A stretch of DNA of 25,029 bases from Stramenopiles sp. TOSAG23-2. Lineage: Eukaryota; Sar. Positions 18,824 to 25,029 of the stretch are shown one piece after another (the first letter of the stretch is position 1; each line of letters starts with the position of its first letter). The notes beneath the pieces were generated by a model. That model saw only the letters and a program-made list of their open reading frames with translations. It made no database searches and was not told the DNA's origin. The stretch covers positions 1 to 25,029 of the forward strand of contig LT649457.1 of assembly GCA_900128395.1 (NCBI GenBank), read 5' to 3'. The translations under genes and the position numbers were made by a program.

Positions 18824-19335
18824 GATAAATGGATATATGTTGGTGAAATATGTTGGAGGTGCTTTTGTTTTATTAGAAGCATTTTGATATATAGGTGTCT
18901 TTTATAACGTGAACATTTATATATATATACAGTCTAGCAGTATATTATCTATTAATATAAAATAAGAAGACTCTAATAGTACAACAAGTATACTTATATA
19001 CTTATTATAAGTATAGTGATAGCAACTTAGACTCCTGATTTAGATTTTTGATTACTTGGTACCTTAATTAAATTATGAAAATAATTAGCCACTGGCCTAG
19101 CCAGGTTAGCTGGCTGGGCTGGCCCTAAGGCTGGCTAAGAAATAGAGCAATAGAGCCTGGCTAGCCCAGGGCTAGCTATATACGAGGTATATATTACAAT
19201 ACCAGGTATACTGTATATATATAATTTCAATAAATAAGACCTAGAGCTTCTCTGAACTCTGGGCACCATAGATCTGTGCATCTTCCATTTTTATTATTAA
19301 TAATATTTTTCATCTCTCTCTTCTTTTTCCTTTTC
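18824..19335. other. Intergenic region with GC-rich palindromic island
   Basis: About 510 bp between the unknown gene's start and the CBP20 stop. Most is AT-rich with TA runs. Bases 19090-19178 form a strikingly GC-rich island built of CTGGCTAGCC-like words. Confidence 0.55.
19090..19178. repeat. GC-rich self-complementary island (CTGGCTAGCC words)
   Basis: In otherwise AT-rich DNA this stretch repeats GGCTGG, CTAGCCAGG and CTGGCTAG words on both strands. At 19160-19176 it includes a perfect palindrome with 8-bp arms around one base (GCTAGCCC A GGGCTAGC). It could fold into a strong hairpin; function is unknown. Confidence 0.6.
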
Positions 19336-19983
19336 TCATTGTGAATCACGTTGTCTCTTGCGATTGTTACTATAATTATTATTGTAATTGTTGTTGTTAT
19401 TATTATTATGATATCTGCGGTTACCACCACCACCACCACCAAAATTGTTGTTAATATTACTAAAATTCCGATGTCTTCCATTTTTTCTATCATCTCTTCG
19501 TTTTCTTCTTTTATTATGCGATTTTTTATTGTTGTTGTTTTTATTATCCCCCCAGCCACCTCTTCCAGAATCAAATTTGCTACGATGATCATCAGATGCT
19601 TGACCGCCAGTCTTTCCACGACCCCATTGTCTACCATCTTTATATCCCGGATCCATTTCTACTTTGATTATTCGTTCATCAAATTTTGCCCCATTTAACA
19701 TGTCAACTGCTAGTTGTGCTGCCTCGTGTGTAAAATATTGAACAAATGCAAATCCACAAGGCGTCCTCGTTATTCTATTCAAGCCCATTATAATTTTACG
19801 CACTTCGCCACAAGACGAGAAGAAAGCACTAATTTGAGGTTCAGTTGAGTAATATGTTAAATTACCTATATACACGGTGTCTGAACCCACCAATGCATTC
19901 TTTGCATCATCATAAGTAGCAAATGTACGTCGGTCCCAGTATATCTTCGATTTCGGTCTTAGTTTTTTTAAAATCTCTGCCAT
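19336..19983 (-). CDS. NCBP2: Nuclear cap-binding protein subunit CBP20 (NCBP2)
   Basis: This is a 215-residue protein. The RRM carries RNP2 at VYIGNL (residues 37-42) and RNP1 at GFAFVQY (77-83), within KIIMGLNRITRTPCGFAFVQYF, which is specific to CBP20. The two tyrosines that stack on the m7G cap in the human protein (Y20, Y43) correspond to Y15 and Y38; the aromatic RNP1 residues are F78 and F80. GRQWGRGKTGGQ (118-128) is the conserved tail that closes over the cap. CBP20 binds the 5' cap with CBP80 and serves splicing, export and the first round of translation. Residues 107-111 read KVEMD where human CBP20 has RTDWD, so two pocket-side residues differ. The C-terminal 80 residues are an Arg/Gly- then Asn-rich tail longer than in animals. 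The stop is TGA. Confidence 0.93.
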   Translation of the reverse strand: MAEILKKLRPKSKIYWDRRTFATYDDAKNALVGSDTVYIGNLTYYSTEPQISAFFSSCGEVRKIIMGLNRITRTPCGFAFVQYFTHEAAQLAVDMLNGAKFDERIIKVEMDPGYKDGRQWGRGKTGGQASDDHRSKFDSGRGGWGDNKNNNNKKSHNKRRKRRDDRKNGRHRNFSNINNNFGGGGGGNRRYHNNNNNNNYNNNYSNNRKRQRDSQ

Positions 19984-20321
19984 TATTATGAGTTATTACA
20001 ATAAATATATAAATATCTGGTTCGCAATTTACTACAGGGAATGTTACGTTAGTTTCTACAATGGAATAGACAGAATAATATTGTTGCTATGATTGATGAG
20101 ATTTCATAAATAAACTATATGATATATCAATATGATTGTAAAATGAATGGATTTACATTTTAATTTATTCCATTTATATTTTTTTAAATCTAAAAATCTT
20201 CTAGACTAATATTTTTTTTTTATCATCAATAATTTAAATATTAATAATATAAGATTCATCATCATCATTGGTATTGTTGCCATCAGTATTAATATTAAAG
20301 CTATTTAAGTATGGATTTGCA

Positions 20322-20331
20322 TAGACGACTA
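20322..20331 (-). promoter_or_regulatory. Recurrent decamer TAGTCGTCTA, copy 2
   Basis: Exact decamer on the minus strand, about 340 bp upstream of the CBP20 start and reading toward it. A regulatory role is inferred only from recurrence between genes. Confidence 0.25.
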
Positions 20332-20356
20332 CTGTAGTATAAATAATTGATCTAGC

Positions 20357-20384
20357 CTGCCGGCCTGCCCAGCCTGCCCGGCAG
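20357..20384. repeat. GC-rich hairpin (CTGCCGG/CCGGCAG)
   Basis: Perfect 7-bp stem with a 14-nt GC-rich loop, ending 5 bp before the left end of the neighbouring inverted-repeat element. The composition stands out from the surrounding AT-rich DNA. Confidence 0.6.
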
Positions 20385-20389
20385 AATAT

Positions 20390-20656
20390 TAAATCGGAAC
20401 CAACGGGAACGAAAATATTAGCATAGGAATAGCATTAGAATAGAGTTGAAGAGTAGGGTTCATGGGGAACGAAATTGGATCAAAATATGCCGATTATTGA
20501 TATTATTAACCTACAAATATCCGATTATTATTTCGTAAAATGTAATATCTATATAGTTATTTATTTTTAAAAATGAAATAACAAAATCCTTTTTTGAAAT
20601 TCATTTTTTGATAAGATTTCGTTCCCCTTGATTTCGGTCCCATTGGTTCCGATTTA
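20390..20656. mobile_element. MITE-like element with 26-bp terminal inverted repeats
   Basis: The left end (20390-20415) and the reverse complement of the right end (20631-20656) both begin TAAATCGGAACCAA and differ at about three of 26 positions. A second inverted pair lies inside: GGGGAACGAAAT at 20464-20475 and its exact complement at 20616-20627. The flanks read GAATAT on the left (20384-20389) and GAATCT on the right (20657-20662), a possible 6-bp target-site duplication with one mismatch. The 267-bp interior is AT-rich and non-coding, so the element would be non-autonomous. Its superfamily cannot be assigned from one copy. Confidence 0.7.
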
Positions 20657-20885
20657 GAATCTACCCAAGGCCTGGAAAGCAATGCTGCTATGCTATAGAA
20701 CTAATAAATATTGGTGCTGGTGTGTGCTGGTGTGATGACCTTAGCAATGCAAATTATAATAATAAATTAAAAGGGAGAATAATAAAAAATATGGGGATGA
20801 TAATAGATGATGTTGCAGATGATAATATAATATTGCACAATTCTTCTTGTAATAATATATAGTGTATACAAATGTGTGCATAAAA

Positions 20886-22382
20886 ATGAATATAAAACTT
20901 AAAGAGAAGAATATACAGAGAAATACAGATAAAGTACGAAATGAACAAATTGCTATCTACCAAAAAAAAATGAATAGTAGTGGTAACGAGAAGGATACAT
21001 TGCTCGGGGCAAATAAAAGTAAAACGAAGAAAAAAAATAAACAAGTTGGTAATAATAAAAAATTTGTAGATGATGATAATAATGACGTAATTTTAAAAAT
21101 AGATAAATATATCTTATCAACGATTGTATTAACAATTGCATTTTTTTTTCTATTTGCACCATTCAGCGCGATACAAAATTTAGAAAGTAGCTTAAATGCT
21201 GAGGATAAACTTGGTCCTACTGCGCTTGCAACTTTATATTTAGTGTATACATTTGGTTGTTTGTTAGCTCCTGCTGTCGTTGGTACCTTAGGTGCAAAAT
21301 ATAGCATGGTAATAAGTAGCGTTTTTGTTTGTTTATTTGTAGTTGCTCACGTAAAACCAACGTGGTTTACACTTATGCCAGCTTCTGCATCAGTTGGTCT
21401 ATGGTGCGCTTTTATGTGGGCTGCTCAAGGTGTTTATATTACTAATTGTGCGCTTGGTTACGCAGCATCAAATGAAGGTGTCACAACTGCAGATGCTTTG
21501 AATTTATTTAATGGCATGTTTTGGGGATTATATAATGTAAACCAAATTTTAGGCAACGTTATTTCCTCATTAGTTTTGTCCCGCGGGCATTCGCAACAAA
21601 CTTTGTTCACATTATTTTTCTTGTTTCTTGCGCTTGCTGTTTTAGCGACATGTTTAATGTGTATGCTGCGACCATTGGCTGAGATTAATGATAGCATTGT
21701 TGGCAGAAAAATAGAGGAGAAAGATGTAGCCGAGAAAACGGTCGGTGGAATGATAGTTAATACATTTGCAGTTATGCAAGATCGAGAAATGATGCTTCTA
21801 TCACCATTGTTTTTTTTCACCGGTCTTAGTTTTGGATTTTTATGTAGTGATTTTAGTAAAGATCTTGTACATGAATCATTAGGTGTTCAACACATTGGAT
21901 TGGTAATGTGTGCTTTTGGTGGCGCCGATGCTATTGCTTGCCTTATCTTAGGCAAAGCATCTAAATATATTGATCAACGACGGTTGATGATTTTCATGTA
22001 TTTTGGATATACATGTTTATTTTTGTTTTTCATGGTTTGGTCTGTTCGTACCAATGCATATATTGAACTATATTTAGTGGCCATTATATATGGATGCGTT
22101 GATGCTATTGCAATCACACAGATTTATGCCGTTATTGGCGAACGTTTTCAAGATAATATGGAAAGCGCTTTTGCGCTTTTTAGAATGTGGAATAGTCTTG
22201 CAATGTCACTTGCATTTTTTGGAAGTTCACTTTTACCATGGTTTGCAAAAGTGCTTGTTATTTTAATAGCATTGAATATATCAATGGCTGGTTTCTTTGC
22301 TTTAAAACGTGATGATGTAGCACCTTTATTTTGCAAATCATATTTGTTTTGTTTTAAATTTGAAGGAGAAAGAAAAAAGTAA
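20886..22382 (+). CDS. UNC93-like major facilitator superfamily protein
   Basis: The protein has about 498 residues from the first ATG at 20886. A second ATG at 20970 (MNSSGNEKDTLLG) is also plausible and gives a more normal N-terminus. The body has 12 predicted TM helices with an MFS-like 6+6 arrangement. The first half carries UNC93 hallmarks: NLESSL after TM1, LATLYLVYTFGCLLAPAVVG, WCAFMWAAQGVYITNCA and LFNGMFWGLYNVNQILGNVIS. UNC93 proteins regulate potassium channels in worms and traffic Toll-like receptors in mammals; in protists the role is unknown. EKDTLL near the N-terminus fits an acidic dileucine sorting signal, suggesting endosome, lysosome or vacuole delivery, but this is inference. 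A basic Lys/Asn-rich stretch precedes TM1. The stop is TAA. Confidence 0.85.
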   Translation: MNIKLKEKNIQRNTDKVRNEQIAIYQKKMNSSGNEKDTLLGANKSKTKKKNKQVGNNKKFVDDDNNDVILKIDKYILSTIVLTIAFFFLFAPFSAIQNLESSLNAEDKLGPTALATLYLVYTFGCLLAPAVVGTLGAKYSMVISSVFVCLFVVAHVKPTWFTLMPASASVGLWCAFMWAAQGVYITNCALGYAASNEGVTTADALNLFNGMFWGLYNVNQILGNVISSLVLSRGHSQQTLFTLFFLFLALAVLATCLMCMLRPLAEINDSIVGRKIEEKDVAEKTVGGMIVNTFAVMQDREMMLLSPLFFFTGLSFGFLCSDFSKDLVHESLGVQHIGLVMCAFGGADAIACLILGKASKYIDQRRLMIFMYFGYTCLFLFFMVWSVRTNAYIELYLVAIIYGCVDAIAITQIYAVIGERFQDNMESAFALFRMWNSLAMSLAFFGSSLLPWFAKVLVILIALNISMAGFFALKRDDVAPLFCKSYLFCFKFEGERKK

Positions 22383-22679
22383 TATACTCGTAACATATTT
22401 TATACCTTCTCGGTAATTCCTGTTATGGTATCTATTGACACATAAATTGTCAGATAGAGAATATTAATATTGGCCCAAACACTCTGTAGTATTCTCTTGA
22501 GAGTAAAAGGAATTGTGAATGGGTATTAATAATACGAACCGTACATGATAAGTTCGTACGGGTCGTAGATAATTTTCCTTCCCGTGGTAAATAATATGCT
22601 CAATACTACACACATAAAAAATATATACTAATATATATATATATATATATTACCGGATTATTTGGATAGATTACCCCCC
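22383..22679. other. Convergent spacer with repeat copy A
   Basis: About 300 bp between convergent stops. It holds the AATTCCT-ended repeat (22415-22514), CGTACG-type motifs (around 22535-22570), a TA microsatellite (22631-22651) and a short C run before the next stop codon. Confidence 0.6.
22415..22514 (+). repeat. Dispersed ~100-bp repeat, copy A
   Basis: Ends AATTCCT and AGGAATT form a 7-bp terminal inverted repeat. It aligns along its whole length with the reverse complement of 12924-13032. The next 30 bp include TTAATAATACGAACCGTA (22526-22543), also present exactly beside the other copy, so the repeated unit may be larger than the core. Confidence 0.75.
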
Positions 22680-23733
22680 CTAAATAACAAGATCAAGTTC
22701 CTCCTCGTCGTCACTTGATTTCTCCTCACCTTCTGATTCCTCATTACTTGAAGTGTTGGTAGATGGGCCACTATTCAGCATAGGGTTTGTAATGCTATTA
22801 TCACCATTCAATTTCGTGGGAGAGGGAATACCTGCAGGGACCATTACCGTTATTGAGCTACCAGGTTTGGCCATTCTTGGAATAACAACAGAAATATGCT
22901 TGCCGTTAGGAGAATTAACTAAAATTTTTTGGCCAGGCCTTACACCTTGTGGAACAATAAATCTAATTTTCATCATCTGTTGATGATGTGCTTGAATTGC
23001 TGAATGTGTATCATGCATTTCCCTTCCTTTCTCCGCTTCACTATCGAATTCATCCATAAATTTTCTTTTACTAGCTCTTCTCTTACCCGTAACTTTTTCC
23101 TGGAGATCATCTGCTGTATCTTGACATTCTATGGTATAATATACCTGTTGGTATAGCGTAGCGAAGGGTAAAGAAAGAATGGTGTGTTAGCATGTGGATT
23201 TCTACCATCAATATATATTAAAATATATATATATCGGGAGAATAAAATTTACTTACGTTTGCATCGTCGACAGAAACACCCACAGCATCGATTTAATCGT
23301 GTACGAACACTTTTTGGCATAAAAAAATATACGTGGAATATTAAATTCAGCACAAAATAGATAACGAACAATAAATTGACAAGCGCTATTACCATTCCAA
23401 GGGTATAATTCAAGGAGGACGCCTCCGTCTCTGTCATCGTTCGGTGCATTTATTAATAGAGTTAGCAGCTGTTATAGCTGTGGCTGAATGATCTGGGCAT
23501 TTATCGCAATCTTTATTTCCATCGAAATCTTTATAATAATTCAATGGACACGCTTTGCATTCAACTGCAGTTGTTACAGTTGTATCTTGTTGATACCCCG
23601 CTTTGCACACGCAGCTATCTTTTCGTTTGTTCAAAACAGCATTTGCCGTACAGCCGGGGGCTTTCACACTGATGTAATATTTTCCTTCGCCAATTTCCCC
23701 CCCAGAGAGTAAAATTCTGACCTCAATTCTACC
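22680..23733 (-). CDS. Cys-rich (GCC2/GCC3-like) single-pass membrane protein, 5' part missing, spliced and frame-disrupted
   Basis: Pieces in transcription order: a Cys-rich ectodomain frame (about 23733-23437), a TM frame (23449-23257), and a tail exon (23128-22680). The ectodomain shows CVCKAGY, ECKACPLNYYKDFDGNKDC and KCPDHSAT, the spacing of GCC2/GCC3 (TNFR/ephrin-receptor-like) repeats. The next frame has one TM helix (MVIALVNLLFVIYFVLNLIF) followed by a juxtamembrane CCGCFCRRC cluster suited to palmitoylation. A clear intron (GTAAGT...TAG) joins it in frame to the tail, which has VPQGVRPGQKI...VVIPRMAKPGSSITVMVP, a paired motif familiar from stramenopile proteins, and an acidic end. 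Between the ectodomain and TM frames a -1 shift is needed and no GT-AG intron that keeps the Cys repeat explains it. No start or signal peptide is present. It is probably a surface receptor fragment. Confidence 0.65.
23129..23256 (-). other. Spliceosomal intron in the Cys-rich membrane protein gene
   Basis: On the minus strand a consensus donor GTAAGT (23256-23251) follows CGACGATGCAAAC, and an acceptor ending CCATAG stops at 23129. Removal of 128 bp joins the TM frame to the tail frame in phase (codon CAA across the junction); the nearer CAG acceptor would give an early stop. Confidence 0.75.
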
Positions 23734-23756
23734 ATATTTTTCCAATTTTAATGAAG

Positions 23757-24798
23757 CTTTATTAATTATTTTGGTTTGCAACGTTTTGGTACTGGTATTG
23801 TCCCAACACATCTTGTTGGTATGTCCGTATTAAAACGAGATTGGAAAAAAGCAATTGATTTAATTATGACTGGCGGAACAAAAGAACGTCAAGATATCGC
23901 AAAAGCACGTGAAGCATATAGGGATGGTAAAATATCACAAAGCTTGCGCATGATGCCGCGTCATATGCATACTGAATCAACCGTATTAAAAAATCTTAAA
24001 AAACAACAAGAGCGTCAAAGTGATGAAAATAAAACTTTAGATTATTCAGCAGCATTAAATGCTTTGCCACGACATTTGACACAACTTTATACACATGCGT
24101 ATCAATCATATGTATGGAATCGTTTGGTGTCTGAGCGTCTAAATTCTTCTAGCGATTGCCGTAAAGTATTGGTTGGTGATTTAATAATAATAACTAAAAC
24201 TACATCGATCCAGGAAGGTAATGAAACGGCGAACAATGGCAATTGTAAAGCTAAAAAAAACCTTGAAGAAATAGAATGTGATTATGTTACAACGAAAGAT
24301 ATTGAAAATGATAAATATACCATTGATGATGTTGTGTTTCCCTTGCCAGGTAAAAGTACTAAATATCCAAACAATGTTTATGGCGAACGTATGGTGAATA
24401 TAATGAAAGGCGATGGTATTATTATTGATGATTTGCAAGAAGCAGCAAAAGTTGATACGTCATTTCATGGATCATATCGTAAAATCATTCAACGTGCAAA
24501 AAATGTATCATTTGAAGTGAAAAGTTACAAAGGTAAAAATAATGATGAATTGTGTAAAACTGGTTTAGAGGAATTATTAAATAAAGAACGGCAAAATGCT
24601 AGGAATAGGAAGAACATGATGATGCCAAATAATGATAAAGATCATGGTAGAGGAAATCGAAGTAATAATAATAATATTTTGTCAAAATTAGAAGAAAAAG
24701 ATGAAATAGATAGAATAGCTGTGATTTTAAAGTTTCAATTACCAAAATCAACTTATGCAACAATGTGTTTGCGAGAGATATCTATGACAAGTACATGA
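23757..24798 (+). CDS. PUS7: TruD/PUS7-family pseudouridine synthase, C-terminal part only
   Basis: About 347 residues match the C-terminal two thirds of eukaryotic PUS7. It opens with FINYFGLQRFGTGIVPTH, the family's NYxGxQRFG motif. Later come YTHAYQSYVWNRLVSERL, VVFPLPGKSTKYP, SFHGSYRKII and FQLPKSTYATMCLREI, the usual C-terminal end. A stop in frame (23752-23754) sits just upstream, and TTTTCCAATTTTAATGAAG before 23757 reads as a splice acceptor; the phase (two bases from the previous exon plus C) would give Gly, as in human GFINYYG. The upstream exon(s), including the segment with the catalytic Asp (GTKDKRA-type motif), are not found in the 1.4 kb upstream, which is occupied by an antisense gene. 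The fragment alone would be inactive. PUS7 modifies uridine in tRNA, U2 snRNA and mRNA. A Lys/Asn-rich insert lies near residues 260-315. Confidence 0.88.
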
Positions 24799-24855
24799 TA
24801 TATTGACTTTATTTTAAGTTTATTGAACATTTAATTATAGAAATTTTTGTTTGTG

Positions 24856-24874
24856 TGTGTACCCAGTGTACACA
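24856..24874. repeat. Short perfect hairpin (TGTGTAC/GTACACA)
   Basis: Seven-base perfect stem with loop CCAGT, 58 bp after the PUS7 stop; part of the left arm belongs to a GT run. Confidence 0.45.
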
Positions 24875-24982
24875 TACTTATACTTCGTAGTCATTCGTAA
24901 TTTGAATCTGTTTTTTAAGGAGAAATATGTGCGTATTCTAATAATAATAATAACGAGTATTAAATTATTTTGATACTAGTCT

Positions 24983-24992
24983 TAGTCGTCTA
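24983..24992 (+). promoter_or_regulatory. Recurrent decamer TAGTCGTCTA, copy 3
   Basis: Exact decamer near the window end, followed by CAGATGTT, much as copy 1 is followed by TAGATATA. Whether a gene starts just beyond the window is unknown. Confidence 0.25.
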
Positions 24993-25029
24993 CAGATGTT
25001 TGCAACCAACACCGGACAGTGAGAGAGCT

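Larger units (their letters stand above)
19984..20885. other. Divergent spacer with MITE-like element
   Basis: About 900 bp between the divergent CBP20 and UNC93-like genes. It contains the decamer TAGTCGTCTA (minus strand, 20322-20331), a GC-rich hairpin (20357-20384) and directly beside it a 267-bp element with terminal inverted repeats (20390-20656). The remainder is AT-rich with no recognised coding content. Confidence 0.6.
24799..25029. other. 3' flank of PUS7
   Basis: AT-rich spacer to the window end. It holds a perfect 7-bp hairpin TGTGTAC/GTACACA at 24856-24874 and the third decamer TAGTCGTCTA at 24983-24992. No coding frame is recognised. Confidence 0.5.

Noticed and set aside
19227-19637. 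136-codon Ile/Val/Lys-rich minus frame overlapping the CBP20 end
   Set aside because: It is the shifted reading of the Asn-rich triplet repeats in the CBP20 tail; low complexity only.
23434-23457. TGA read as an amino acid to continue the Cys-rich frame
   Set aside because: TGA ends several clear genes here (PIG-A, GST-like, CBP20, PUS7), and reading through gives only a few Arg/Pro codons before another TGA.
23757-23811. Continuation of the minus-strand Cys-rich frame to an ATG at 23811
   Set aside because: This stretch is antisense to the highly conserved PUS7 NYFGLQRFG region, so the open frame here is chance.
1-25029. tRNA, rRNA, CRISPR arrays, viral or bacterial transfer
   Set aside because: I looked for cloverleaf-type sequences, regular spaced repeats and phage- or virus-type proteins and saw none. 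All recognised genes are typically eukaryotic.

Overview
The window comes from the nuclear genome of an AT-rich, gene-dense, intron-poor microbial eukaryote. It encodes eukaryote-only proteins: nuclear cap-binding CBP20, the GPI-anchor enzyme PIG-A, a WDR48/UAF1-like WD40 protein, a START-domain protein, an UNC93-like transporter and a TruD/PUS7 pseudouridine synthase. TAA, TAG and TGA all end clear genes, so the standard code applies. A Cys-rich GCC2/GCC3-type receptor fragment with a 'VPxGVxPGQ...VP' tail suggests a stramenopile-like protist. That placement is an inference from familiar family distributions and is not certain. Asn- and Lys-rich low-complexity stretches are common, as expected for an AT-rich genome.

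Layout. At 2-8431 (+) the 3' part of a giant open frame (at least 2,809 codons, no intron) encodes a multidomain membrane protein: coiled coil, membrane block, zinc ribbon, TPR, C2, IQ, second membrane block and a RING-like end. It converges with a WDR48-like gene (8481-10316, -). After an AT-rich divergent promoter region comes a START protein with an acylation-type N-terminus (11010-12341, +). It converges on a phytanoyl-CoA dioxygenase-type gene (13137-14240, -), which shares a divergent promoter with a GST-like gene (14796-15365, +). PIG-A follows (15992-17437, +), then an unrecognised Lys/Asn-rich protein (17849-18823, -), CBP20 (19336-19983, -), an UNC93-like MFS protein (20886-22382, +), a split Cys-rich membrane protein gene (22680-about 23733, -) and the C-terminal part of PUS7 (23757-24798, +). 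The genes share no pathway; this is an ordinary mosaic of single genes.

The most interesting signals lie between genes. (1) A roughly 100-bp repeat with AATTCCT/AGGAATT ends occurs in three convergent (tail-to-tail) spacers, at 12924-13032, 17532-17613 and 22415-22514; two copies also share an adjacent exact 18-mer. (2) A 267-bp MITE-like element with 26-bp terminal inverted repeats and a possible 6-bp target duplication lies at 20390-20656. (3) GC-rich self-complementary islands lie on either side of CBP20. (4) The decamer TAGTCGTCTA occurs three times, all between genes. (5) At about 23733-23757 two unrelated genes meet head to head and both lack their 5' parts, which points to a rearrangement breakpoint or an assembly chimera. 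I see no tRNA, rRNA, CRISPR array or prokaryotic feature.
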